From contig NZ_JACCDD010000003.1 in NCBI RefSeq assembly GCF_013415115.1, positions 186,001-250,000 of the forward strand: 64,000 nt of DNA, written 5' to 3'. This document shows positions 40,567 through 49,996 of the stretch, piece after piece. Under the pieces are notes generated by a model that did not search any database, had not been told where the DNA came from, and saw only the letters and a list, made by a program, of their open reading frames with translations. Made by a program: the position numbers and the translations under genes. This stretch comes from Vreelandella zhaodongensis. GTDB lineage: Bacteria; Pseudomonadota; Gammaproteobacteria; Pseudomonadales; Halomonadaceae. Position 1 is the first letter of the stretch, and each line of letters starts with the position of its first letter.

Positions 40567-41949
40567 ATGCGCCAGCCATTAAGCCGCGAACTTAGCAATC
40601 TATTAGAGCGAGGCCGTGATCGGCAATTGCGGCTGGCCGTAACGGGGCTATCCCAAGCAGGAAAAACGGCGTTTTTAACATCGTTGGTCAACCAGCTACG
40701 CCACGCAGGGGTGGAAGCTCAATTAGATTTACTGCCGGCTGCCCGTGAGGGACGACTGCTAGGCGCCCAACGCCTGAACCAACCCGACCTTGGCATACCA
40801 CGGTTTCCCTACGACCCCGGCATGGCGGCGCTGCGTGATACCCCACCCCGCTGGCCAGAACCCACCCGCGGCATTAGCGAACTGCGCTTACAGCTACGCT
40901 ACCGCCCTGCCCAACAAGGTTGGTTTACCCCAGACATTGCCCACGTAACCCTCGACTTGTTCGACTACCCCGGCGAGTGGCTGCTGGATTTACCCCTTCT
41001 GCAGCATACGTTTTACAGTTGGTGCCAGTCTCAGCAAGCAGGAGCGCACCGGCAAGCACTTTTTAGCGAATGGTTGGCTGAAGTAGAACGCCTAGACCCC
41101 GCCGCTGAAGCCGATGAAGCCAAGCTGGCAGCCCTTGCCGATGCCTATGCCAAGGGCCTGCGCCGAGCCAAACAGGCCGGCTTTTCCGATCTTCAACCGG
41201 GGCGTTTTTTGCTTCCAGGTGAGCTAGACGGCGCGCCGGTTCTGCAGTTTTTTCCGCTGCCTGAATTGAAAGCGCCAAAAGAGACCTTGGAAGCACTACC
41301 CGACACCAGTATTTACGCCACCTTGGCAGCACGCTTTCGCTACTACCAACAGCAGGTGGTACGGCCCTTTTATCGTGACCACTTTCGCCGCTTTGATCGC
41401 CAAATTGTATTGGTGGATGTGCTCGGCGCGCTTAATGCAGGGCCGGAACGCTTTGAAGACCTTTCCAGCGCCCTACGCCAGTTGATGCAAAGCTTTGATT
41501 ACGGGAAACGTAGCCTACTCACGCGTCTATTTGCGCCAAAAATTGACCGTCTCGCCATCGCCGCGACGAAAGCCGACCACGTAACGCCTGACCAGCACGG
41601 CAATGTTGTGCAGCTGCTGGAGGCGTTGCTTGCTGAGCCGCTTAAAGACCTACGCTTTGCCGACATTCCGGTGAAGGCATTGTCACTAGCCGCCATACGC
41701 GCCACCGATGCCAGGGAAATACTCCACGAAGGGAAGCGCACGCCCGCGCTAAAAGGCACTACCCTTGAAGGCGAAGACGTACTGGTCTACCCAGGAGACG
41801 TGCCCAACCGCCTACCAAAACCCGACTTTTGGCAGCAGCAGGGCTTCGATTTCCCCAGCTTTCGCCCGATGCCCGTTGACAGCGAAGCGCTTTCACACAT
41901 CCGCATGGACGCTGCTATCGACTGGCTGATTGGAGATAAACTGATATGA
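40567..41949 (+). CDS. ycjX: YcjX family P-loop GTPase-like protein
   Basis: 460 residues (E. coli YcjX 465), starting at ATG 40567 (MRQPLSRELSNLLERGRD). P-loop GLSQAGKTAFLTSL; further blocks LLPAAREGRLLGAQR, TLDLFDYPGEWLLDLPLL, RQIVLVDVLGALNAGPE and IAATKADHVTPDQH (nucleotide specificity-like TKAD). In enterobacteria ycjX-ycjF belong to the phage-shock stress region; no psp genes are seen here. Stop overlaps ycjF by 4 bases (ATGA). Confidence 0.94.
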   Translation: MRQPLSRELSNLLERGRDRQLRLAVTGLSQAGKTAFLTSLVNQLRHAGVEAQLDLLPAAREGRLLGAQRLNQPDLGIPRFPYDPGMAALRDTPPRWPEPTRGISELRLQLRYRPAQQGWFTPDIAHVTLDLFDYPGEWLLDLPLLQHTFYSWCQSQQAGAHRQALFSEWLAEVERLDPAAEADEAKLAALADAYAKGLRRAKQAGFSDLQPGRFLLPGELDGAPVLQFFPLPELKAPKETLEALPDTSIYATLAARFRYYQQQVVRPFYRDHFRRFDRQIVLVDVLGALNAGPERFEDLSSALRQLMQSFDYGKRSLLTRLFAPKIDRLAIAATKADHVTPDQHGNVVQLLEALLAEPLKDLRFADIPVKALSLAAIRATDAREILHEGKRTPALKGTTLEGEDVLVYPGDVPNRLPKPDFWQQQGFDFPSFRPMPVDSEALSHIRMDAAIDWLIGDKLI

Positions 41950-42980
41950 GCAACCCTCAGCCACGCCGAGATTTCCAGGCGGATGAATCCGTCCCCACGT
42001 CAGAGCCACTACGGCAGCGTGAGAGCTTTGCCGCGACTGAATCGCATCAGCCCCTAACTACCCAGGCAGAAGTAAAAGCGCTTCCGGATGAGAGTCTGGG
42101 CAGGCCACGCAAGCGGCGCTGGGGGTTACTGTTTGCCTTCGCAGGTGGCGCTACCTTAGGCACCGTAGAGCTTGCCACCGGCATTCCAGAAGCGCTTACC
42201 CAATCGCAATGGATGTCGATGGCTTGGCAACTGTTTGGGATCAGTCTGATTGGGTTGGGCGGCATCTCATTACTAAAGGAGCTGGTTCGGTTACGCCGTT
42301 TAAAGCGCCACGACCAACTACGTCGTGACTTAGCCGAACTGCCACAACGCTCTACCAAACAAGCCCAATCCATGGCAGAGCAGCTGAAGCGCCAACTAAA
42401 ACTGAGTGATGACGACCCGCATTGGCTGGCGTTCCAACGGGCTTGCCAACCACACCACAGCGGTGAAGAGATACAGACATTACTGCGTTACCACTTGCTG
42501 GTGCCCCGCGACCGCGAAGCCCAGCGCCTAATTACCCGTATGTCCGGCGAAACCGCCATTATGGTGGCTATCAGCCCGCTGACGTTAGTGGATATGGCGC
42601 TGGTGGCCTGGCGTAGCCTCGCCATGGTCGACAGACTCTGTCGACTTTATGGATTGGAGCTAGGCTATGCCAGTCGCTTGCGGCTTTTTCGCAATGTGCT
42701 GCACAACATGGCCTTTGCCGGTGCCAGCGAACTGGCCACCGATGCCAGCATGGATATGCTCTCACTTGACTTGGCAGGCAGGCTTTCCGCTCGCGCAGGT
42801 CAGGGCTTGGCCACCGGCCTATTGAGCGCCCGTTTAGGACTACGCGCTCAGCGCCTATGCCGCCCTGTTGCCTTTACCCCAGAAGAACAGCCCAAGCTGG
42901 CCGATCTCCGCCAAGACCTGTGGCGGCAAATCAAACGGCTGGATAAAGACACTGCCTCCGCCACGCGTCCTCAAAAGTAA
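41946..42980 (+). CDS. ycjF: YcjF family membrane protein (TIGR01620/DUF697)
   Basis: 344 residues. A charged N-terminus is followed by two membrane segments (WGLLFAFAGGATLGTVELAT and MAWQLFGISLIGLGGISLL), a helical middle and the DUF697 part with MVAISPLTLVDMALVAWRSL, RLCRLYGLELGYASRLRLFR and GQGLATGLLSARLGLRAQRL. Translationally coupled to ycjX, with which it likely acts. A hairpin follows at 43003. Confidence 0.93.
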   Translation: MSNPQPRRDFQADESVPTSEPLRQRESFAATESHQPLTTQAEVKALPDESLGRPRKRRWGLLFAFAGGATLGTVELATGIPEALTQSQWMSMAWQLFGISLIGLGGISLLKELVRLRRLKRHDQLRRDLAELPQRSTKQAQSMAEQLKRQLKLSDDDPHWLAFQRACQPHHSGEEIQTLLRYHLLVPRDREAQRLITRMSGETAIMVAISPLTLVDMALVAWRSLAMVDRLCRLYGLELGYASRLRLFRNVLHNMAFAGASELATDASMDMLSLDLAGRLSARAGQGLATGLLSARLGLRAQRLCRPVAFTPEEQPKLADLRQDLWRQIKRLDKDTASATRPQK

Positions 42981-43002
42981 GCGGATTTCGTAAGCAACGC
43001 CC

Positions 43003-43039
43003 CCTCCCAAAAAGTAGCGCTGAATGCCTTTGTGGGAGG
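43003..43039. terminator. Hairpin in the ycjF/gtsD convergent gap
   Basis: CCTCCCA (43003-43009) pairs with TGGGAGG (43033-43039) over a long loop. No strong T-run. It is the only structure in the 68-bp gap between convergent genes. Confidence 0.35.
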
Positions 43040-43048
43040 CCAACCTAT

Positions 43049-44170
43049 TTACGCCAAGCGCTGTTCAGTCTCGGCATCAAACAGCACAGCGCGGGCCATA
43101 TCGACGCGTAGTGACAAGCGTTCGCCTGGCGAAATTGCGCATTTAGGCCCTACCCTGGCAGTGATTTCCTGCTCGCCCAGCGGTAGGCGCAGCAGGATAT
43201 CGGCACCGGTAGGCTCAACGACGCTTACCTTGGCCTCCATTAACGTCCCTTCCGCCTGCTCACTCAGCCGCACATCCTCTTCGCTGAAGTGTTCTGGCCG
43301 CAGCCCGAGAATAATCGGCTTATTCAGCTGTTCCACGAGCCCTGCTGCGTTGCGTTCAGAGGGCCATGGCAGCAGGACATCGTCTTCGTCAGGGGTGGCG
43401 ATACGCAGTGCATAACCACCGACCGCCGTTTCCAACGTCGCGTGAATAAAGTTCATCGATGGTGAGCCCATAAAGCCCGCGACGAACATATCGACTGGGT
43501 TGTTATAGACCTCATCGGGACTGCCAAGCTGAAGAATATGACCATCGCGCATGACGGCAATACAGTCAGCCAGGGTCATTGCTTCAACTTGGTCATGGGT
43601 GACGTAAACAATCGTGGTGCCTAAGCGCTGGTGGAGCTTTTTAATCTCGGTGCGCATATCTACCCGTAGTTTTGCGTCCAGGTTTGATAGCGGCTCGTCA
43701 AATAGATACACCTTGGGTTCACGGGCCAACGCCCGCCCCATGGCCACCCGCTGGCGCTGACCACCGGAGAGCTGGGCTGGCTTACGTTCCAGCAGGTGGG
43801 AAATTTGCAGCAGGTCGGCCACGCGCTCTACGGCAGCGACACGCTCAGCTTTGGGCACCTTGCGCATTTCCAGGCCAAAGCTGATGTTTTGCCGCACGGT
43901 CATGCTGGGATAAAGCGCGTAGGACTGAAACACCATGGCAATATCCCGCTCAGCAGGTGTGCGCCAAGTGACGTCTTCGCCGTCGATATAGATATTGCCG
44001 CTAGTCACCGGCTCCAGCCCGGCGATGGCATTCATCAGCGTGGATTTACCACAGCCAGATGGCCCCACCAAAATCAGGAACTCACCGGAGTCAATCGAAA
44101 TGCTGACATCTTTCAGCACCCGCTCGCTGCCGAACTCTTTGCGCACGTTGTGAATTTCTAACGCTGCCAT
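43049..44170 (-). CDS. gtsD: Sugar ABC transporter ATP-binding protein (GtsD/MalK class)
   Basis: 373 residues. ABC domain: Walker A GPSGCGKSTLMNAIAG, signature LSGGQRQRVAMGRAL, Walker B VYLFDEPLSNLDAKL, switch VTHDQVEA. The C-terminal TOBE/regulatory domain (about 240-373) includes LGLRPEHFSEEDV. Last gene of the gts unit, separated from gtsC by 184 bp that hold a 99-bp palindrome. Predicted energiser for glucose-type sugar import; exact sugar not shown by sequence. Confidence 0.93.
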   Translation of the reverse strand: MAALEIHNVRKEFGSERVLKDVSISIDSGEFLILVGPSGCGKSTLMNAIAGLEPVTSGNIYIDGEDVTWRTPAERDIAMVFQSYALYPSMTVRQNISFGLEMRKVPKAERVAAVERVADLLQISHLLERKPAQLSGGQRQRVAMGRALAREPKVYLFDEPLSNLDAKLRVDMRTEIKKLHQRLGTTIVYVTHDQVEAMTLADCIAVMRDGHILQLGSPDEVYNNPVDMFVAGFMGSPSMNFIHATLETAVGGYALRIATPDEDDVLLPWPSERNAAGLVEQLNKPIILGLRPEHFSEEDVRLSEQAEGTLMEAKVSVVEPTGADILLRLPLGEQEITARVGPKCAISPGERLSLRVDMARAVLFDAETEQRLA

Positions 44171-44219
44171 AATGAAAATCCCATTGTAAAGCGACTGACA
44201 AACTCCACTTAGTTGGATC

Positions 44220-44318
44220 GGTCAAAAGCAGCCCGTAGCGGGGGTCTTTCGCCATGGATGGCGAAAGTAGCGCCCATGGATGGGTTCACAGCGCCCCCGC
44301 CGAGGGCTGCTTCTGACC
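44220..44318. repeat. 99-bp imperfect palindrome with inner hairpins between gtsC and gtsD
   Basis: Outer arms 44220-44234 and 44304-44318 pair over 15 bases with one mismatch (GGTCAAAAGCAGCCC / GGGCTGCTTCTGACC). Next arms GCGGGGG (44238-44244) and CCCCCGC (44294-44300) pair exactly. Inside lie CTTTCGCC/GGCGAAAG (44246-44267) and CCCAT/ATGGG (44273-44284). The whole looks like a REP/BIME-type intergenic repeat or a strong mRNA structure inside the operon. Confidence 0.85.
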
Positions 44319-44354
44319 GTCTAGAAATGGTTGCTGCCATTCACTTAGTTGTTA

Positions 44355-45233
44355 TTAGCCTTTTACGGAGCCTGCCGTCAGCCCGCGCACGAAATACTTT
44401 CCGGCCAGCACATACACCACCAGCGTTGGCAGTGCTGCAATCATTGCGGCGGCCATATCGACGTTGTACTCACGCACACCAGTGGACGTATTCACCAGAT
44501 TGTTGAGCGCCACCGTCACCGGCTGGGTGTTGTGGGCCGAGAATGCCACGCCGAACAGAAAGTCGTTCCAAATCTGGGTGAACTGCCAAATCACCGACAC
44601 CACAATAATCGGCGCGGAAACCGGCAATAAAATGCGCCAGAAAATACGGAAAAACCCCGCGCCATCCAACTTCGCCGCCGAGACTAGCTCGTTAGGAACC
44701 CCGACATAAAAATTGCGGAAAAACAGCGTAGTGAAGGCGATGCCAAAGACCACATGAACCAAAATCAACCCTGCACGTGAGCTAGACAGTCCCAGCCAGC
44801 CCAGGGTTTGTGCCATCGGTAGCAGCACCACCTGAAACGGGATAAAGCAGCCAAACAGCATCAGCGCGAAGACCAACTCAGAGCCTTTAAAGCGCCATTT
44901 GGTCAACGCATAGCCGTTTAGCGCTCCAACCGTGGTGGAAATCAGCACCGCAGGAATCACAATCGCAAAGGAGTTCCAAAAATAGCCACCTACCCCTTCA
45001 CAGCGCATACCGGTACACGCTTCTCCCCAGGCCTTCGTCCAGGGTTCAAGGGTTGGATTTTGCGGCAGTGACAGCAGCGTTCCCGCGCTGATTTCACTCA
45101 ACGGCTTGATAGAGGTCATCAGCATGACGATCAGCGGCAAGGCATAAAACAGTCCCGCCACAATAAGTACGCCATAAAGCACGACACGCAAAAGCCGTGC
45201 GGCGGGCGTTTGCCGACGAATCACGTTAGCCAT
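44355..45233 (-). CDS. gtsC: Sugar ABC transporter permease (GtsC/MalG class)
   Basis: 292 residues, six membrane spans. The EAA motif reads ELVSAAKLDGAGFFRIFWRI, followed by ILLPVSAPIIVVSVIWQF. A long periplasmic insert (about 60-85) contains EACTGMRCEG, a cysteine pair also seen in Pseudomonas GtsC-like proteins. It overlaps gtsB by 8 bases. Forms the channel with GtsB. Confidence 0.93.
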   Translation of the reverse strand: MANVIRRQTPAARLLRVVLYGVLIVAGLFYALPLIVMLMTSIKPLSEISAGTLLSLPQNPTLEPWTKAWGEACTGMRCEGVGGYFWNSFAIVIPAVLISTTVGALNGYALTKWRFKGSELVFALMLFGCFIPFQVVLLPMAQTLGWLGLSSSRAGLILVHVVFGIAFTTLFFRNFYVGVPNELVSAAKLDGAGFFRIFWRILLPVSAPIIVVSVIWQFTQIWNDFLFGVAFSAHNTQPVTVALNNLVNTSTGVREYNVDMAAAMIAALPTLVVYVLAGKYFVRGLTAGSVKG

Positions 45234-46140
45234 GTTTACGGCTCCTTAGTTCGGAATAGAGGTAAGGAATCAAAATAGCCAGAACGCCGCCGAGCATTAA
45301 CATGGCGCTGGCGGAGCCAAGCCCAATCTGGGCACGGTTAAAGGCATGGGTGTACATAAAGGTGGCCGGTAGGTCGGTGGCGTAGCCAGGCCCGCCGCCG
45401 GTTAACGCTACCACTAAGTCAAAGCTCTTAATCGCAATATGGGCCAGAATCATCACCGCGCTGAACACTACCGGGCGCAGGCAAGGCATCACTACTCGCC
45501 AGTAAATGCGCGGTAGGCTAGCACCGTCTAACTGAGCCGCTTTGACGATGCTGTCATCGATACCCCGAAGCCCCGCCAAAAAGAGCGCCATCACAAAGCC
45601 AGATGCCTGCCAAACCGCAGCAATCACCAGGGTATAAATCGCCATATCCGGGTTAACGATCCAGTCAAAGCGAAACGACTCAAATCCCCAGCTTTGCACC
45701 ATCGCCTGGATGCCCAACTGCGGGTTGAGTAGCCACTTCCACACCACACCGGTGACGATAAACGACAGCGCCATGGGGTAGAGATAAATCGTGCGCAACG
45801 CACCCTCTTGGCGAATTTTTTGATCCAATAAAATTGCCAGCAGTGCGCCAATCACCAGGCAAATCGCAATAAACAGCACGCCAAATACCATCAGATTGGT
45901 AGAGGCTACCCACCAGCGTTCGTTGGCCATCAGCCGCGCATACTGTCCAAAACCAACAAAGTCATAGCTTGGTAGCATGCGTGAGCTGGTTAGAGAGAGC
46001 ACAAAGGTCCACAGCATAAAGCCGTAAACAAAAAACAGAGACACCGCTACAGAAGGGGCAAGCACCAAGCGTGGCAGCCAGGCTTGCAGCCAGCCAGACG
46101 CCGTCGGCTGCACGGCTGTGCGCGTCGTGGGTTCACTCAT
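45226..46140 (-). CDS. gtsB: Sugar ABC transporter permease (GtsB/MalF class)
   Basis: 304 residues, about six spans. EAA loop: DDSIVKAAQLDGASLPRIYW. FDLVVALTGGGPGYATDLPA is a block typical for MalF-type sugar permeases. GAGGAA lies upstream of the ATG, 80 bp after gtsA. Overlaps gtsC. Confidence 0.93.
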   Translation of the reverse strand: MSEPTTRTAVQPTASGWLQAWLPRLVLAPSVAVSLFFVYGFMLWTFVLSLTSSRMLPSYDFVGFGQYARLMANERWWVASTNLMVFGVLFIAICLVIGALLAILLDQKIRQEGALRTIYLYPMALSFIVTGVVWKWLLNPQLGIQAMVQSWGFESFRFDWIVNPDMAIYTLVIAAVWQASGFVMALFLAGLRGIDDSIVKAAQLDGASLPRIYWRVVMPCLRPVVFSAVMILAHIAIKSFDLVVALTGGGPGYATDLPATFMYTHAFNRAQIGLGSASAMLMLGGVLAILIPYLYSELRSRKHG

Positions 46141-46220
46141 GAGATAGTTCCTCGCCAGTCAAGCTTGCGCCGCCGTTGCAGCGGCGCTTATTACGTCACT
46201 TGCAATAAGTACGCAGTGGC

Positions 46221-47516
46221 TTAAAAAGAGGCAGTTTCAGCCGCACTCACCAACCGTCGAGCGGCTTCTTCGGCAGGCATATTGGTATCGTTAAAGTAGT
46301 TCGTCACGACATCAAAGATTGCTCCCTGAACATCCGCGCGTACCGCCATCCCGTGAGCCATACTGGGGACTAAACCACCTTCATCAGCGGAGCGCTGAAA
46401 GTCAGCAAGCGACTGCTGGGCACAGCGGTCGAACTCACTCATATCTAGATCGGGCCGCGCAGGAATGGAGCCTTTGGCGAGGTTAAAGGCTTCCTGAAAA
46501 GTCGGCTCTAACACTAAGCGCGCCAGGGTTTGCTGGGCATCACGTTCAGCATCGTCGGTAACACGGAACATTGCCAGGCTGTCGATATTAAACGTAAAGG
46601 CGTCTTCAGTACCGGGGGCGGCAGCACACAGATAGTCTTCACCAGCGGTAAGGCCTGCGGCGGTGAACTCCCCTTTAGCCCAGTCACCCATTAGCTGAAA
46701 ACCTGCGACACCTTCAATCACCATCGCGGTGGCAATGTTCCAGTCGCGGCCTGACATGCCTTGATCCATCAGCTCGCGCAGACGCTTAAAATCTTCAAGT
46801 GCCGTAATCATCTGCTCCCCACCCAGGGCTTCAGGGTCTAGCTCCACCAGAGCCTGCTGGTAAAACTCGGTGCCTTGACTGCCCAGCACGACACTTTCAA
46901 ACACCGTCGCGTCTTGCCATGCTTGGCCGCCATGGGCTAACGGCACAAAACCAGCTTCGCGAATGGCTTCACCGGCGGTAAATAGCTCTTCAAGCGTGGT
47001 AGGCATCTCAACGCCTGCCGCGTCTAGCACGTCAGGATTGGCCCACAGCCAATTAACTCGGTGAACGTTCGCTGGTACGGCAACGTACTGGCCGTCGTAA
47101 CGCATAATATCGGCAACAATCTCAGGCAGCAGGTCGTTCCAGTCTTCAGCAGTGGCGACGTCGTCTAAATCACCCAACAGGCCAAGTTCGCCCCACTCTT
47201 GAATTTCAGGGCCTTTAATTTGCGCGGCGGAAGGCGGGTTGCCAGACATTGCACGAGATTTAAGTACCGTCATGGCGGTTTCACCACCGCCACCAGCCAC
47301 GGCAAAATCCTGCCAGCCATAGCCTTCAGCTTCCATTAATTCTTTGAGAACGTTTGCCGCGCGGGCTTCACCGCCGGATGTCCACCAGTGCAGTACTTCC
47401 ACTTCGGTAGCTTGGGCGGCGCTGGCCGCCATGGTGGTACCAGCCACCAGAGCTAACGCGAGTGCGGATTTTTTAAATGTGGGGACGTTAAAAACGGGCA
47501 TATTGGTAATCGGCAT
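46221..47516 (-). CDS. gtsA: Sugar ABC transporter substrate-binding protein (GtsA, glucose/mannose type)
   Basis: 431 residues with signal peptide (cleavage near SAAQA-TEVEVLHWWTSGGEA). EVEVLHWWTSGGEARAANVL, GGGGETAMTVLKSRAMSGNP and AQIKGPEIQEWGELGLL closely recall Pseudomonas GtsA/GltB, the periplasmic glucose-binding protein. AGGAG lies before ATG 47516. Two AANAANAA motifs sit just upstream (47532-47553), suggesting post-transcriptional catabolite control. The sensor kinase gene lies upstream with a 165-bp gap. Confidence 0.93.
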   Translation of the reverse strand: MPITNMPVFNVPTFKKSALALALVAGTTMAASAAQATEVEVLHWWTSGGEARAANVLKELMEAEGYGWQDFAVAGGGGETAMTVLKSRAMSGNPPSAAQIKGPEIQEWGELGLLGDLDDVATAEDWNDLLPEIVADIMRYDGQYVAVPANVHRVNWLWANPDVLDAAGVEMPTTLEELFTAGEAIREAGFVPLAHGGQAWQDATVFESVVLGSQGTEFYQQALVELDPEALGGEQMITALEDFKRLRELMDQGMSGRDWNIATAMVIEGVAGFQLMGDWAKGEFTAAGLTAGEDYLCAAAPGTEDAFTFNIDSLAMFRVTDDAERDAQQTLARLVLEPTFQEAFNLAKGSIPARPDLDMSEFDRCAQQSLADFQRSADEGGLVPSMAHGMAVRADVQGAIFDVVTNYFNDTNMPAEEAARRLVSAAETASF

Positions 47517-47531
47517 GAATAGCTCCTGCTG

Positions 47532-47553
47532 TTGTTATTGTGCTGTTGTTTTT
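47532..47553 (-). promoter_or_regulatory. Two AANAANAA (Hfq/Crc-type) motifs in the gtsA leader
   Basis: On the minus strand AATAACAA (47532-47539) and AAAAACAA (47546-47553) precede the AGGAG ribosome site of gtsA. AANAANAA is the known catabolite-activity motif for Hfq/Crc binding in Pseudomonas. Use in this organism is inferred. Confidence 0.55.
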
Positions 47554-47681
47554 GTGCTTATGAGATGTCGTTGCTGATGATCGATTGAACGACTCACAGC
47601 AGAGTACGCCACCCAGGCACACAACGGGAGTTACCGAGTCCTGCATAGTCTTGGCAATTTATTAATAGTGTTAGGGTTTTA

Positions 47682-49154
47682 TTACAAGTCAGTAACACTT
47701 GTTTGGCGCGGTAGCGTTAACGTGGCCACCAACCCACCAGACAAGTGGTTAGATAAGACAATATCGCCCCCGTGGGCACGAGCAATATGCCTGGCGATGC
47801 CAAGCCCCAGACCGCTTCCACCAGTGTAACGGCTTCGGGAGGCTTCCAGACGCACAAAAGGTGAAAACACTCGGGAAAGCTGCGCATCAGGAATGCCGGG
47901 GCCATTATCATGAATGCGCAACGTCACAATCCCCGCCTGCTCTTCCAGCGTTACGGTTGCTTTCTGGCCATAAAACACTGCGTTTTCAAGCAGGTTTGCC
48001 AAGCAGCGCTTCAGTGCCAGTGGCTTAACGGTCAGTGGTAACACAGTGCCATAGAGTGACACTTCGCCCCCGTGCAAACGCAGCCCTTCGGCAATTTCCA
48101 ACAGCAGCGCGTTAAGATCCGTGGGCTGCGGATCTTCATGCAGGTCCAGTCCTTTTACCGAGGCCAGTGCGCCTTTGACCAGCTCACTCAACTCATCAAG
48201 CGAGGCACAAAAACGTTCGCGCTGAGCGGGGTCATCGAGCATTTCAGCCCGCAGTCGCAACCGTGTAATGGGGGTTTTAAGATCATGAGAAATCGCCGAA
48301 AACAGCCGCTCGCGCTCATCAATCTGTTCGCGAATACGCCGCTGCATACGATTAAAGGCTGCCGCGGTGGCGGCCACTTCTTTAGGGCCGCTCTCTTTGA
48401 GTGGCGGACTATCCAAGTCATCGCCCAGCTGGCGTGCCGCTTTTGAAAGCCGCGCCAACGGGCGAGTCACACTGGTAATGCCCAGTAGGGAAAGCGCTAA
48501 CACGCTGAGCAGCACCAACACGCCAACTAATAAACGCTCTTCAGAAAGCCAGCGATAGCCGCTAAAAATATCTGGCACGCCAAGCAGTGTGGCCACGTAA
48601 AGCCAAGTATCGGGGGCTAGCTCCAGTTGCACCACTAAGATAGGTGGAGACAGTGGCTCCATTAACAAACTGTGCTGCCCCCATCGGGGTGGTAAATCAT
48701 AAAGCAGCACTTCGTTATTAAAGACGCGCAAGGTTTCCGGGCGGGAAAACTCCACCACCACATCATCAATGGAGAGTTGTTGGGTCAAAATAGAGCGCAC
48801 ATTGTCTACCACCACCTCTTTTTCTGGGCCGCTGCCAATATCTTCGACTGGAATGCGCCGCTCATTCACGCTGACAAAAAAGCGCGTGCCGCCCATGCTA
48901 CGTAGCTGATCTAGCACAATATGGCGGTAATCTACTGGCAGCGAACGGAAAAATCGCATGGTTGAGGCAATACTGAAGGCCATGTTGCTGGACAGCTCAT
49001 CTAACTGTTCAAGCTGACTGGCCCGCACCTGGGAAGTCCACAGCGCATAGCTGGCCGCTTGAGCGGCCAGAACGCCCGCAATCATAATAATCACAAAGCG
49101 CCCGCGTAGACTGCTGGGTAACCAACGTGCGAGCTTGCGCTTTACGCCTTTCAC
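47682..49154 (-). CDS. gtrS: Sensor histidine kinase (GtrS-like)
   Basis: 490 residues. Two membrane spans (about 20-42 and 205-228) flank a periplasmic sensor domain, then HAMP, HisKA with phospho-acceptor in FSAISHDLKTPITRLR, and HATPase with N box ANLLENAVFYG, G1 DNGPGIPD and G2 GGSGLGLGIA. The start is GTG 49154, which overlaps the regulator stop (GTGA). Position between gltR and gtsA matches Pseudomonas, where GtrS senses 2-ketogluconate/6-phosphogluconate; the ligand here is unknown. Confidence 0.92.
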   Translation of the reverse strand: MKGVKRKLARWLPSSLRGRFVIIMIAGVLAAQAASYALWTSQVRASQLEQLDELSSNMAFSIASTMRFFRSLPVDYRHIVLDQLRSMGGTRFFVSVNERRIPVEDIGSGPEKEVVVDNVRSILTQQLSIDDVVVEFSRPETLRVFNNEVLLYDLPPRWGQHSLLMEPLSPPILVVQLELAPDTWLYVATLLGVPDIFSGYRWLSEERLLVGVLVLLSVLALSLLGITSVTRPLARLSKAARQLGDDLDSPPLKESGPKEVAATAAAFNRMQRRIREQIDERERLFSAISHDLKTPITRLRLRAEMLDDPAQRERFCASLDELSELVKGALASVKGLDLHEDPQPTDLNALLLEIAEGLRLHGGEVSLYGTVLPLTVKPLALKRCLANLLENAVFYGQKATVTLEEQAGIVTLRIHDNGPGIPDAQLSRVFSPFVRLEASRSRYTGGSGLGLGIARHIARAHGGDIVLSNHLSGGLVATLTLPRQTSVTDL

Positions 49155-49876
49155 GAAGTGGGTTCAACCTTGGCGGTCAGCACATAGCCAGCCCCGCGCA
49201 CAGTACGAATCAGTTGAGAGTGCTGCGCATCCTCCCCCAACCGCTGGCGCAAGCGGCACACATGTACGTCAATCGAGCGATCCAGCGGTGGTGCTTCACG
49301 ACCGCGGGTCAATGTGTAGAGATCGTCGCGGGTAATGACCGTGGCAGGCCGCTCCAGAAACACCTGCAGTAGTTGAAAATCTGCGCCGGAAAGTGCGGTC
49401 CGAATACCTTCCCGGTCAATCAGTTCGCGGGTCATGCGGTCAAGTTGCCAGTCACCAAACCTCACCCAGCGAGCCTCTTGGGCTGTCGCGACAGTTGCTG
49501 CAGGACGGGCTCGGCGCAGCACCGCTTTAATCCGCGCCAGCAGCTCGCGAGGATTAAAGGGCTTAGCGATATAGTCGTCAGCACCCAATTCGAGTCCCAA
49601 AACACGGTCAGTATCATCGGCACTGGCGGTGAGCATAATAATCGGTATGTCGCTGGTTTTGCGCAGTTCTCGGCAGATGGTAAAACCGTCATCCCCCGGC
49701 ATCATAACGTCAACAATCAACAAGTCTGGCGTTTGCTTGGCCAGTTGCTGATACAGCGAATCCGCCCCGTCGGCGGTCAGCACTTGATAACCGTGACGCC
49801 CTAAATAGTCTGCCAGTAGTTCGCGAATTTCCAAGTCGTCATCAACGACCATCAAGGTAGCAGGCGTGGTAGTCAT
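49151..49876 (-). CDS. gltR: OmpR-family response regulator (GltR-like)
   Basis: 241 residues. Receiver domain with acidic VVDDD, phospho-acceptor Asp56 in LLIVDVMMPGDDGF and Lys in DYIAKPFNPREL; C-terminal winged helix (about 140-235) with DLYTLTRGREAPPLDRSIDV and VCRLRQRLGED. Coupled to the kinase gene by a 4-base overlap. Likely controls gtsABCD by analogy with Pseudomonas GltR. Confidence 0.93.
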   Translation of the reverse strand: MTTTPATLMVVDDDLEIRELLADYLGRHGYQVLTADGADSLYQQLAKQTPDLLIVDVMMPGDDGFTICRELRKTSDIPIIMLTASADDTDRVLGLELGADDYIAKPFNPRELLARIKAVLRRARPAATVATAQEARWVRFGDWQLDRMTRELIDREGIRTALSGADFQLLQVFLERPATVITRDDLYTLTRGREAPPLDRSIDVHVCRLRQRLGEDAQHSQLIRTVRGAGYVLTAKVEPTS

Positions 49877-49996
49877 GGTAGCAAAGCGCCCCTAGGTTAT
49901 TATCACTCGTTATTATCGTTGTCGGGGCTAGATGATGGTGGAGTGGCCGCGCTATCGCAAGCGGCCATCGACCAAGGTTGCAGCGCGAAGCGTTTG

